NCBI GenBank assembly: GCA_002404675.1
Contig: DHKE01000095.1
Span: 4,428-21,871, forward strand
Origin: Porphyromonadaceae bacterium UBA4702
Lineage (GTDB): Bacteria; Bacteroidota; Bacteroidia; Bacteroidales; Muribaculaceae
Reading direction: 5' to 3'
DNA: 17,444 bases
The notes under the pieces were generated by a model, which was not told the DNA's origin, searched no databases, and was given only the letters and a program-made list of their open reading frames with translations. Shown here one piece after another: positions 1 through 6,855 of the stretch (the stretch's first letter is position 1; each line of letters starts with the position of its first letter). A program made the translations under genes and the position numbers.

Positions 1-833
1 TTGCGGGTCGGCATCACGCAGTCCATCATGTCAACGCCACGGTCAATGGCTTCAAGTATGTTGGCTGGCGTGCCCACGCCCATCAGGTAGCGCGGACGCT
101 CGGCGGGCAGCTCCTCGTTGACGATTTCAATCATCTCGTACATCTTCTCCGTAGGTTCGCCCACTGCAAGGCCTCCTATGGCATTGCCCTCCGCGCCAAG
201 GTCGGCGACAAACCTGGCGGAATCACGCCGCAAGTCCTCGTAGACGCATCCTTGAACAATGGGGAAGAACGCCTGGCTGTGGCCGTAGAGCGGCTCTGTT
301 GCATGGAAATGCTCCCAGCCGCGCTTCAGCCAACGCTGCGTGAGCCGCAGCGACTTTTCGGCGTATGAATAGTCCGATGTGCCGGGAGGGCACTCGTCCA
401 GCGCCATCATGATGTCAGAGCCGAGTACGCGCTGTATGTCTACCACCTTCTCCGGCGTGAACAGATGCTTGCTGCCGTCGATATGGCTGCGGAAATGCGC
501 TCCTTCCTCCTTCAGCTTGCGCTGGCCTGTAAGCGAGAACACCTGAAAACCGCCGCTGTCAGTGAGGATAGGGCGTTCCCAGCCGATGAACCGGTGCAGG
601 CCGCCGGCTGCGCGGATAATGTCGCACCCGGGCCGCAGGTACAGGTGGTACGTGTTGCCAAGTATGATTTGCGCCTTGATGTCATCGCGCAGCTCCCGCT
701 GGTGGACAGCCTTGACACTGCCGACAGTACCCACAGGCATGAAAATAGGCGTGTTGACAGTGCCGTGATCTGTGGTTATGACCCCGGCACGGGCTGATGT
801 ATCGTTGCAGACTGCATCTATTCTGAAATCCAT
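1..833 (-). CDS. tgt: Queuine tRNA-ribosyltransferase (TGT), 3'-truncated by window edge
   Basis: Exchanges guanine-34 of GUN-anticodon tRNAs (Asp, Asn, His, Tyr) for a queuine precursor in the cytoplasm, a step in queuosine synthesis. The minus-strand frame reads MDFRIDAVCNDTSARAG from the ATG at 833-831 and stays open for 277 residues to the window edge. The family signature LTDSGGFQVFSL is at residues 90-101, with the general-base Asp at about residue 92. GGLAVGEP and the substrate loop GVDMMDCVMPTR (266-277), which carries the nucleophilic Asp, are also present. The zinc-binding Cys/His C-terminus lies outside the window. The start is supported by a Bacteroidetes promoter (TATCTTTG) 27 bp upstream. 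The neighbour upstream on the same strand is the tricorn-like peptidase, 112 bp away; tgt has its own promoter, so co-transcription is unlikely. Identification is by motif and is firm. Confidence 0.96.
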   Translation of the reverse strand, partial: MDFRIDAVCNDTSARAGVITTDHGTVNTPIFMPVGTVGSVKAVHQRELRDDIKAQIILGNTYHLYLRPGCDIIRAAGGLHRFIGWERPILTDSGGFQVFSLTGQRKLKEEGAHFRSHIDGSKHLFTPEKVVDIQRVLGSDIMMALDECPPGTSDYSYAEKSLRLTQRWLKRGWEHFHATEPLYGHSQAFFPIVQGCVYEDLRRDSARFVADLGAEGNAIGGLAVGEPTEKMYEMIEIVNEELPAERPRYLMGVGTPANILEAIDRGVDMMDCVMPTR

Positions 834-859
834 ATAACGCGGCCAATTGAAATTGACTG

Positions 860-891
860 CAAAGATACAAAATCCAGCGTTATTGGCAAAA
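860..891 (-). promoter_or_regulatory. Predicted Bacteroidetes sigma-ABfr promoter of tgt
   Basis: On the minus strand the -7 element TATCTTTG occupies 867-860 and matches TAnnTTTG. A -33 element TTTTG lies at 891-887, with a 19-bp spacer. Transcription would begin near 853, about 20 nt before the tgt ATG. The -33 element sits in the loop of the inverted repeat described separately, so a protein bound there could block the promoter. Confidence 0.75.
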
Positions 892-924
892 CAATAACGC
901 CACGGCAAATCCGCAGCGTTATTG
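877..924. repeat. Three copies of GCGTTATTG around the tgt promoter (9-bp perfect inverted repeat plus a direct copy)
   Basis: GCGTTATTG occurs at 877-885 and 916-924 on the plus strand, and its exact complement CAATAACGC at 892-900. Copies one and two form a perfect 9-bp inverted repeat with a 6-nt loop (GCAAAA). Copies two and three could form an alternative stem. A seven-base partial copy (ATAACGC, 834-840) abuts the tgt start codon. It could be an operator for tgt or the terminator hairpin of the upstream peptidase gene. No run of T follows the stem on the minus strand, which argues against a classical intrinsic terminator. Confidence 0.55.
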
Positions 925-945
925 CATATATCGGGTTTTGTGTTG

Positions 946-3900
946 TTATTTCGCGGAGATCTGGCGGAGGAGTTCGCGTGTCGCTTCGATGAGCTGCGTG
1001 TCTACGCCTTCGAGCATCTCCAGTGGCTTGTTGTATACCTCAATGTCGGGGTTGAGCTGCTGGTTCTCCAGAGGCTTGCCGTTCATGTCGAGCGATGTCA
1101 CCTGCGGGATGCCGAACATGAGCGTCGGGTCTACCTGCGTCTCCCACCATACGGCAGTCATTGTGCCGGGGACGGGTGCGCCTATCAGCTTGCCGAGGCC
1201 GAGCGTCTTGTATACGTAGGGTGTGCCATGGGCGTCGCTGTAGTTGCTTTCGTTGACAAGCATGACCGATGGCTTGTTCCACTGCGAGAACGGTTCGCTG
1301 CCGATGTAGTTGCCGCGTGGCGAGAAGCGGACATATTCGCGCCCTGAAAGCAGGATTGCGATGTCATTGTGCAGCCAGCCTCCGCCGTTGTAACGTGTGT
1401 CAACTATCACTGCCTCACAGTTGCGTTGCAGTCCGAGCAGCTGGTCATAGACGGTGCGGAAGCTGTAGCTGTCCATGCCTTGAACGTGAACGTATGCTAC
1501 CTTGCCGCCGCTGATAGAGTCGACAACATGGCGGTTGTGTTCCACGAAACGCTGGTAAAGCAGTCCGTTCTGTACTCCGAGAGAAATCGGGCGAACAGTG
1601 ATTTCCGAAGTCTTGCCGTCGGCATGCTTTACGGAAAGGCGCGTCTTTTTGCCGGTCTTTCCTTCGAGCATCGGATAGTAGTCGGCATCCTTGAGGATAG
1701 GCATGCCGTCAATTGCTGTTATAATGTCGCCGGGCTTGACGTTGGCAGCGGCCGTAGCGAGAGGCCCGCGCTTGAGGACTTCCGCCACCTTCAGTCCGTC
1801 GCCGTCATAGCGCTCGTCAAAGAATGCTCCGAGCTGTCCGTTGACATGAGCTGAGGTTGCGCCTGCAGGGAAAGAGCGTGCGCCTGTGTGCGAAGCGTTC
1901 AGTTCGCCGAGGAGCTCGCTGAGCAGCAATGCGAAATCGCGGTTGTTGGAAATGTAGGGGAGGAACTTGCGGTATTCCCTGCCGTACATGTCCCAGTCAA
2001 CGCCGTGGAGGTTGACATCATAGAACTTGTCGCGCACCTGGCTGATCACGTGGTCAAAGATGTATGCACGCTCTGCGGAGGGGACACGGGTATAGTCAGC
2101 CTCAAACTCGATGGGCTTGACTGTCGGAGTGCCCTCGCCGAGGGTGATGACCTTCATGCCGCTGCCGGAAATCACGTAGAGGTTCTCGCCCTTGGCATCC
2201 ATTTCAAACCCTCCTTTCACGTCAGCGAGCAGACGGGTTGTCTCCTTTTTGCGCAGGTCGGTCTTCATAAGGTCAAACTTGCCGTCCGAGCCGCGCATTG
2301 TGTAATAAAGTTTGTCCGCTTTGGGGCTTATGCAGTAGTCGCCGATAAACCCGGAAACGGGAGTAAGGCGTGAGATGCGGTAGAGGCGGTTGTCGAGGTC
2401 CATGGTGATGCCTTTCTTCTTGGCGGCATCCTCCTTGTCCTTTTTCCCCTTCTTGCCTTTCTTGTCTTTTTTGTCCTTGCTTTCCTTGGCAGCTTCTGCC
2501 TTTTCATCTTTTTCGGCAAGGGCGACTTCTTCCTCGGTCATGCGGAACTCGTCCCATTTCTCGGCATCGAGCATCATGAGCAGCACGTCATACTGCTCGC
2601 CCCAAGAGCCGTGGCTGCGGTATCCGTACTTGCCGGAGAGGTAGGTGATGCCGCCTCCGCCGGCAGCCCAGCGCGGAGCAGCGTCGGAATAGCCGCTTAC
2701 GGTGAGGTCAACTGGCTCTGACTTGCCGTCGGCAGCCACCATTGCTATGTCCGTATTGTTCCAGCCGCCGATGCCGATGTATGTTATCAGCAGGTACTTG
2801 CTGTCGGGGCTCCACTCAAAGGGTATGTCGCCGTCGGTGTAGGAGTAGTTGAATTTCGGGTCAAGCACTGTAATTGCCTTGCCCGAAGCGATGTCAAGCA
2901 CCTTAAGCGCGGTGCGGTCTTCGAGGAACGCGATTTTCTTGCCGTCGGGGCTGAACACAGGCTGCTGCGCAGCTTTCTTAGCCGGCGATTCGTAAATCAT
3001 CTTCTCGATGATGCGCGAAGCGTAGGGGAAGCCGTTGAGCGTGTCTGCAGGTTCCATGGAGGCGGTATAGATGCGCCACAGACCATCGCGCTCGCTGTCA
3101 TAGACAAGTTGCTTGCCGTCGGGCGAGAATGACACGCGACGTTCCTGTCCGGCTGTGTCGGTGATGCGGCGAGTGGTTTTGTACTTGGTGGAAGTGACAT
3201 ATATGTCGCCACGGATCACAAAAGCGACTTGCGAGCCGTCGGGGCTGACAGCCATGGTGCTTGCGCCTGATGATGCGTATGTCTTCACCATGTCCGGGTC
3301 ATAGTTGTCGGCAACGATTGACACCGCCAGCTTCTCGGGAGCGCGCTCCACAGAGCCGTCAGCAGCCACCCGCATGGTGTATATGCAGCCGTCCTGGCTG
3401 AACGCGAGAAGACGGCCGCTTCTGTCAGCCGAAAGGCTGCGCACCGGGTGATGCTTGAACTCTGTCAGCTTGCGCTCCGTGCCGCCGATGCTGCGCAGGT
3501 AGACATTGTTGTTGCCGTCGCTGTCGTTCAGGTAATAGAACGAAGTGTCGCCGCCAGCCCAAACCGGGTTCTGGCAAGAGCCGTTGAACGTCGTCAACTG
3601 ATTGAACTGCTGTCCGTTGGCATCATACATCCACACGTCAGGAGTGCCTGATGAACGCTCGTGCTTGCGCAGCACGTCCTCATAACCTTTGCGGTTCTGG
3701 TAGATGATTTTGCCTGAGGCGCGGTCGATGTCAACCATCACCATAGGCATAGACAGGTACAGCTTGGGACGCGAGCCCGCAGTGTCGGCAACTGTATACA
3801 TCTGCGAGCGGTAAGCTCCGTGGGCGGCCTTCTGCGACGGCATTATCGATGTGCCGTAGAGGATGTGAGTGTCGTCGATGAACGCTTTCGGGGTTTCCGA

Positions 3901-4236
3901 ACTGGCGTTAGAGGTCGTCAGGCGCACAGGCACTCCTCCAGTGGCGTCAACTATGAAAACATCATCTGTCCCCTCGCGGTCGCTGCTGAAAGCAATCCGC
4001 TTGCTGTCGGGACTCCATACCGGCGATGAGTCGTATGCCGGACTTGTAGTGATGCGTTTCGCTGCGCCGCCTCCAAACGGTACAGTGTAGATGTCACCCT
4101 TGTAGGTGAAAGCGATGGTCGTGCCGTCGGGGCTGACAGCCACGTTGCGCAGCCACAAGGGCGTGTCCTCCGCAAAGCCGGCGGCAACTCCGCTGCCGAC
4201 TATCACCGCTGAAAACATTAATCGTCTTATATCCAT
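946..4236 (-). CDS. Exported tricorn-like serine peptidase (TolB-like beta-propeller, PDZ, S41 core)
   Basis: Predicted to cut peptides in the periplasm. Residues 1-22 look like a Sec signal peptide (hydrophobic stretch 7-22, cut near AGFA/ED). Residues about 30-560 carry repeated SPDG/SPDSK beta-propeller blades typical of the TolB/tricorn beta-propeller. A lysine/glutamate-rich segment spans about 575-609. A second short propeller follows (about 612-705), then the catalytic core. SH at 782-783 in ELNASHTG, a PDZ-like domain at about 800-885 (VKPGDIITAIDG), DTRYNGGGW at 946-954, the nucleophile Ser1000-Asp1001 in NYSDAHG, and Glu1057 in PLENQQ match the tricorn Ser/His, Ser-Asp and Glu catalytic positions. 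At 1096 residues it is close to archaeal tricorn in size. Archaeal tricorn is cytoplasmic; the signal peptide implies a different location here. The substrate is unknown. Confidence 0.92.
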   Translation of the reverse strand: MDIRRLMFSAVIVGSGVAAGFAEDTPLWLRNVAVSPDGTTIAFTYKGDIYTVPFGGGAAKRITTSPAYDSSPVWSPDSKRIAFSSDREGTDDVFIVDATGGVPVRLTTSNASSETPKAFIDDTHILYGTSIMPSQKAAHGAYRSQMYTVADTAGSRPKLYLSMPMVMVDIDRASGKIIYQNRKGYEDVLRKHERSSGTPDVWMYDANGQQFNQLTTFNGSCQNPVWAGGDTSFYYLNDSDGNNNVYLRSIGGTERKLTEFKHHPVRSLSADRSGRLLAFSQDGCIYTMRVAADGSVERAPEKLAVSIVADNYDPDMVKTYASSGASTMAVSPDGSQVAFVIRGDIYVTSTKYKTTRRITDTAGQERRVSFSPDGKQLVYDSERDGLWRIYTASMEPADTLNGFPYASRIIEKMIYESPAKKAAQQPVFSPDGKKIAFLEDRTALKVLDIASGKAITVLDPKFNYSYTDGDIPFEWSPDSKYLLITYIGIGGWNNTDIAMVAADGKSEPVDLTVSGYSDAAPRWAAGGGGITYLSGKYGYRSHGSWGEQYDVLLMMLDAEKWDEFRMTEEEVALAEKDEKAEAAKESKDKKDKKGKKGKKDKEDAAKKKGITMDLDNRLYRISRLTPVSGFIGDYCISPKADKLYYTMRGSDGKFDLMKTDLRKKETTRLLADVKGGFEMDAKGENLYVISGSGMKVITLGEGTPTVKPIEFEADYTRVPSAERAYIFDHVISQVRDKFYDVNLHGVDWDMYGREYRKFLPYISNNRDFALLLSELLGELNASHTGARSFPAGATSAHVNGQLGAFFDERYDGDGLKVAEVLKRGPLATAAANVKPGDIITAIDGMPILKDADYYPMLEGKTGKKTRLSVKHADGKTSEITVRPISLGVQNGLLYQRFVEHNRHVVDSISGGKVAYVHVQGMDSYSFRTVYDQLLGLQRNCEAVIVDTRYNGGGWLHNDIAILLSGREYVRFSPRGNYIGSEPFSQWNKPSVMLVNESNYSDAHGTPYVYKTLGLGKLIGAPVPGTMTAVWWETQVDPTLMFGIPQVTSLDMNGKPLENQQLNPDIEVYNKPLEMLEGVDTQLIEATRELLRQISAK

Positions 4237-4254
4237 GCGATATTGGTTTATAAA

Positions 4255-4288
4255 GTATGAGTCATACGAATTATTCTCCGCAAAAGTA
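4255..4288 (-). promoter_or_regulatory. Predicted promoter of the tricorn-like peptidase with a nearby palindrome
   Basis: The minus-strand element TACTTTTG (4288-4281) matches the Bacteroidetes -7 consensus and would start transcription near 4274, about 38 nt before the ATG at 4236. No clear -33 TTG is seen. A 13-bp palindrome, GTATGA-G-TCATAC (4255-4267), lies just after the predicted start point and could be an operator or leader hairpin. Confidence 0.55.
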
Positions 4289-4372
4289 ATAAAATATTAT
4301 GGCTGCGACCCTCTTCACGGGGCAAAAAATCTTCCTACCTATGCGTCAAACGCTCTCGACTTTCGCCGGGAG

Positions 4373-4403
4373 TTGCATATTAGCGCGATTATGCCTAAAT
4401 TTG
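4373..4403 (+). promoter_or_regulatory. Predicted promoter of the lipoprotein-LytTR-NAGPA-like operon
   Basis: TAAATTTG at 4396-4403 matches the -7 consensus, and TTG at 4373-4375 lies 20 bp upstream as the -33 element. The start point would be near 4410, about 29 nt before the ATG at 4439. This position rules out the long upstream extension of the reading frame and favours the 4439 start over 4421. Confidence 0.6.
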
Positions 4404-4438
4404 CCGCTGACAAAGAACCAATGAACAATACGCATATC

Positions 4439-4978
4439 ATGAACATCAACGTAACAAGCCTGTTTGCATTTGCTCTGGCGGCTGTTTCTCTCGCAGTACT
4501 GCCGTCCTGCGGCAACACGCAGGCAGCCAGCGACAAACCGACTGAAACAGTGTCTGACACTGCTCCAAAGGACACCGCAGCTGCCATTGCCGATACCAGC
4601 GTAACGGCAGAAGCGAATGACGAAGCCGCCGACGCGAAAGTCGTGGAGGATTTTCTGAACAAGTTGTACAAAAACTATGTGTTCGGCTCTCGTGATTTCG
4701 CGAAAGTCAAGTCGCAGTTTGCCGGCAGCATTGTCAAGCGGTTGCGTGCCGAATACGAGTTTGATGGCGGAGGCTATGCCGTATGGCTTTTCCGCACCGC
4801 AAATCAGGATGGGGCTTCGGACAAGTCCGAGGTCAAGTCTGTTTCCGCAGAGGGCGACGGCTGGTACACTGTCAGATATTCTGACATGGGCAACGCCGGC
4901 TCGACGCGCTTCAAGGTGACTGTCACCGACGGTACGGCATACGTGGAGGATTTCACGCCTGACAAATCTCACCGGTAA
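4439..4978 (+). CDS. Small predicted lipoprotein, first gene of the LytTR operon
   Basis: Function unknown. The protein opens with a hydrophobic signal segment ending in a lipobox (LAVLPSC, Cys24 from this start). A low-complexity Ala/Thr/Asp/Glu spacer to about residue 60 follows, then a folded domain of about 115 residues beginning KVVEDFLNKLYKNYVFG and ending with beta-strand-like VRYSDMGN and FKVTVTDGTAYVEDF. This loosely resembles DUF3828-type lipoproteins, but the match is by eye only. The start is uncertain: in-frame ATGs lie at 4391, 4421 and 4439. The predicted promoter at 4373-4403 leaves the last two, and 4439 gives a more normal leader. The n-region lacks Lys/Arg, which is unusual. 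The gene lies 24 nt upstream of the LytTR gene and in the same reading frame, separated by two stop codons (4976 and 4988), so the two are very likely co-transcribed. Confidence 0.8.
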   Translation: MNINVTSLFAFALAAVSLAVLPSCGNTQAASDKPTETVSDTAPKDTAAAIADTSVTAEANDEAADAKVVEDFLNKLYKNYVFGSRDFAKVKSQFAGSIVKRLRAEYEFDGGGYAVWLFRTANQDGASDKSEVKSVSAEGDGWYTVRYSDMGNAGSTRFKVTVTDGTAYVEDFTPDKSHR

Positions 4979-5002
4979 TTCATATCCTGACAGTCAGATA
5001 CT

Positions 5003-5371
5003 GTGGGCAAACAGTTGCTGTTCTCGACATCGGTCGAGCTTGTCAAAGTACCGGCTGACGCGGTGGTTTACATCACCGCGCAGGGCAACTATTCGCTGGT
5101 CAAGACGGCCGGCGGCGATGAGTATCTGCTCACCAAGAAACTTGGAGATGTAGAATCTCGGCTCAGCAGCATGACCGACAACAACAGGTGTTCATTCGTG
5201 CGCATAGGCAAGAGCCTTATCATAAACTGCAATTTCATTTCATACATCCACACTGCCCAGAAGAAGCTCGTTATGTCAGACTCCAGGACTTTCCGGCATG
5301 AATTGTCGGCATCCAGAGAGGCACTGCGGCTTCTGAAAGAGGTGTTAGAAGAGGAGGGAACCATTATATGA
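5003..5371 (+). CDS. Stand-alone LytTR-family DNA-binding regulator
   Basis: A 122-residue protein that is essentially one LytTR domain with no receiver domain. Family hallmarks are VVYITAQGNYSLV (21-33), LLTKKLGDVESRL (42-54), the core SFVRIGKSLIINCNFISYI (64-82), and a closing strand KKLVMSD. LytTR domains bind paired 9-bp direct repeats about two helical turns apart. The only in-frame starts near the domain edge are GTG at 5003 and TTG at 5015; the first ATG is inside the domain (residue 57), so a GTG start is inferred. Its stop overlaps the ATG of the next gene (ATGA, 5368-5371), which indicates translational coupling to the membrane protein. Without a receiver it cannot be a two-component response regulator by itself. 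Regulation through the membrane partner is the natural inference, as in streptococcal LytTR regulatory systems such as HdrRM and BrsRM. Confidence 0.88.
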   Translation: MGKQLLFSTSVELVKVPADAVVYITAQGNYSLVKTAGGDEYLLTKKLGDVESRLSSMTDNNRCSFVRIGKSLIINCNFISYIHTAQKKLVMSDSRTFRHELSASREALRLLKEVLEEEGTII

Positions 5372-6519
5372 GCCATAATGTCAATGACATCAATGATGAT
5401 GAGATACGCATAATCCGGCCGGGGAACAACCGCCGCCCGTTGCGTGATCGGCAGCCGCCTCGCAGGACACCTGATGACGAGGAGGAGGATGAGAATTTAT
5501 TTTTTGACCGTGGGCCAAACAAAGACAGGCGTATTCACACTTGCGCCGAGGGTGCGTTCGACGGACAAGCCGGTGAGTGCGCTCCGCCAGATGAGGACAA
5601 ATCGTTCCAGACCAGCGAAAACATCGAAGAGTGCTATTACAGGGACATTCCGTCTAAACCGAAGCCTCTCAAAGCCATGTCGCAACAGTCATTTGACGAG
5701 GACGATGCATCATCCAAGCGACGCTGGCGATCATGCCTTTGGCCGATAGCCATAATTTTGGTGTGCTTAGGATTGATACGGCTTTGTACCGTTTATTATG
5801 CGCCGTCACCACGGCAAGAGGCCCATGCCGATGAGGTCGCAAGCGTTAGCGAAACCGGTGACGCTTCGGCGAAATCGTCAGCGACACCTGATGCTCCGGC
5901 CAGCAAAGACGGTTATGTAAGCGTGGTTGAGAAAAAGGTCGGCGACTGGTCGTTCAAAATACTGTATCCTCACAATGCCGTGCCGACGTTGGCTGTCGGC
6001 AAGAATACTCCGGACGAAGCAGCCTCAGCTGTTCTCATCACCCATGCCGCCGACGTGCGTGCTGACAATGAGCAGATACTCGGCGCTTTTGTGCTGAAAG
6101 GAAATCTAATTAGCCGTGGCAAGTCTAAAGGCGGCTACTGCGCCATTATAAACGGACAGATGACCATAGGCATCGCCGATGCCACGCCGCTGCTCGAAAC
6201 CGCTACGGAGACCGAAGGATACTTCTTCCGCCAGTTCCCCCTCGTCGTGGACGGGCAAGTGGTAGAGAACGCCCCATACCCCAAGGCTGCACACAAGGCT
6301 CTTGCCCAGATAGACAATGAAATGGCAGTCGTGATATCCGAAGACAACCTCTCTTTTGACGAGTTCTCGGAGGCTCTGATTAAGCTGGGCGTTGACAATG
6401 CAATCCGTATCGTAGGCGGAGAATCATACGTGGCATACCGCACCGCCGACGGCGAAACCGTGACACAAGGACGAAAGGAAAGCCCCTACGAAAACGCCAA
6501 CTACATAGTGTGGCGATAA
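5368..6519 (+). CDS. Single-pass membrane protein with acidic cytoplasmic tail and NAGPA-like periplasmic domain; putative LytTR partner
   Basis: The 383 residues divide into three parts. Residues 1-120 are hydrophilic and probably disordered, rich in Asp/Glu, Arg and Pro, with an acidic stretch at 36-42. One membrane helix lies at about 123-144 (WPIAIILVCLGLIRLC), preceded by KRRWR, so the N-terminus is predicted inside. A Ser/Ala/Asp linker leads to a periplasmic domain from about 185 to the end. That domain contains YCAIINGQMTIGIAD (257-271), FDEFSEALIKLGVDNAI (330-346) and IVGGESYVAYRTADG (348-362). Order and spacing recall phosphodiester glycosidase (NAGPA) domains, whose usual C-terminal signature is LG-x-x-x-A-x-x-LDGGGSS. 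Here the Asp of DGG is replaced by Val, so catalysis is doubtful and a ligand-sensing role is possible. The start overlaps the LytTR stop (ATGA). Family assignment is by eye and tentative; membrane topology is firmer. Confidence 0.72.
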   Translation: MSHNVNDINDDEIRIIRPGNNRRPLRDRQPPRRTPDDEEEDENLFFDRGPNKDRRIHTCAEGAFDGQAGECAPPDEDKSFQTSENIEECYYRDIPSKPKPLKAMSQQSFDEDDASSKRRWRSCLWPIAIILVCLGLIRLCTVYYAPSPRQEAHADEVASVSETGDASAKSSATPDAPASKDGYVSVVEKKVGDWSFKILYPHNAVPTLAVGKNTPDEAASAVLITHAADVRADNEQILGAFVLKGNLISRGKSKGGYCAIINGQMTIGIADATPLLETATETEGYFFRQFPLVVDGQVVENAPYPKAAHKALAQIDNEMAVVISEDNLSFDEFSEALIKLGVDNAIRIVGGESYVAYRTADGETVTQGRKESPYENANYIVWR

Positions 6520-6532
6520 CCCCGAAAATCGT

Positions 6533-6562
6533 CATTTCATACATCCAGCGTGCATTTCATAC
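6533..6562. repeat. Two direct repeats CATTTCATAC, 20 bp apart
   Basis: CATTTCATAC is found exactly at 6533-6542 and 6553-6562, a 20-bp period that puts both copies on the same face of the helix. A third, inverted copy (GTATGAAATG) is at 6588-6597. The pair lies about 80 and 60 bp upstream of the predicted start point near 6617. LytTR proteins bind direct repeats with about this spacing, and a LytTR gene lies just upstream, so this is a candidate binding site. That link is inference. Confidence 0.5.
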
Positions 6563-6603
6563 AATGTCGGCAAAATCGCTTGGCAGAGTATGAAATGCAC
6601 GCT
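6547..6603. repeat. Perfect 16-bp inverted repeat with 25-nt spacer
   Basis: AGCGTGCATTTCATAC (6547-6562) is exactly complementary to GTATGAAATGCACGCT (6588-6603). The right arm occupies the gap between the predicted -33 and -7 elements, and its last T is the first base of the -7 element. It may be a looping operator, or the end of the preceding operon's transcript (27 nt after the stop at 6519). There is no T-run directly after the stem, although TAATTTTG follows. Confidence 0.6.
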
Positions 6604-6610
6604 AATTTTG
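6580..6610 (+). promoter_or_regulatory. Predicted promoter downstream of the LytTR operon
   Basis: TAATTTTG at 6603-6610 matches the Bacteroidetes -7 element, with TTG at 6580-6582 and a 20-bp spacer. It points rightward into a region with no convincing gene. A transcript from near 6617 would reach the hairpin terminator at 6810-6839, giving an RNA of about 220 nt. Confidence 0.5.
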
Positions 6611-6616
6611 CACTCG

Positions 6617-6839
6617 GAAAACAGAGACAAAGACTACACGATATATATCACCAGAACAAATTCACGATAACAGCCAAGACAAATTCAAAGCACAACCAGA
6701 GCAAGTTCATATCACCTATGACAAGAGAAAACCACACAGGCCACTAAACAAAATAACCGATGAACATCAAGTCTCATTTTACCAAGACCGGGAAGCTCAC
6801 TTTCATGCTGGTGTGTCAAAATAGGCACACCTCATTTTT
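6617..6839 (+). ncRNA. Candidate small non-coding RNA or short leader transcript
   Basis: This is the main part of a 390-nt stretch (6520-6909) without a convincing gene. It is bracketed by a predicted promoter (6580-6610) and a hairpin terminator (6810-6839). The sequence is A/C-rich and poor in G, suggesting a largely unstructured 5' part. It holds three direct repeats of about 9 nt: ACAAATTCA at 6656-6664 and 6679-6687, and GCAAGTTCA at 6701-6709, spaced 22-23 nt. A 65-codon GTG-start frame (6550-6747) begins inside the inverted repeat and upstream of the predicted start point; a 31-codon frame (6760-6855) runs through the terminator. Neither resembles a known protein. The RNA call rests only on the promoter and terminator. 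Confidence 0.35.
6810..6839 (+). terminator. Predicted intrinsic terminator
   Basis: GGTGTGTC (6810-6817) pairs with GGCACACC (6824-6831) through eight base pairs including one G-U, with a 6-nt AAAATA loop. It is followed by TCATTTTT. The T-rich tail is on the plus strand only, so it would end rightward transcription from the promoter at 6580-6610. Confidence 0.55.
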
Positions 6840-6855
6840 ATGCGCAGCCAAGTAG

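Noticed and set aside
922..2373. Plus-strand frames of 141-161 codons inside the tricorn-like gene
   Set aside because: They are antisense shadows of a gene with intact catalytic motifs and show no recognisable protein features.
4106..4420. Upstream extension of the lipoprotein frame
   Set aside because: It overlaps the start of the divergent peptidase, lies upstream of the predicted promoter, and would bury the signal segment in the middle of the protein.
5089..5376. 95-codon minus-strand frame over the LytTR gene
   Set aside because: It is antisense to a clear LytTR domain and has no features of its own.
6550..6747. 65-codon GTG-start frame
   Set aside because: It starts inside the 16-bp inverted repeat and before the predicted transcription start; the composition is low-complexity and no family is recognisable.
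6760..6855. 31-codon ATG frame beginning MNIKSHFTK
   Set aside because: It runs through the hairpin terminator and into the palindromic repeat, so it is more likely chance, although the first codons look plausible.
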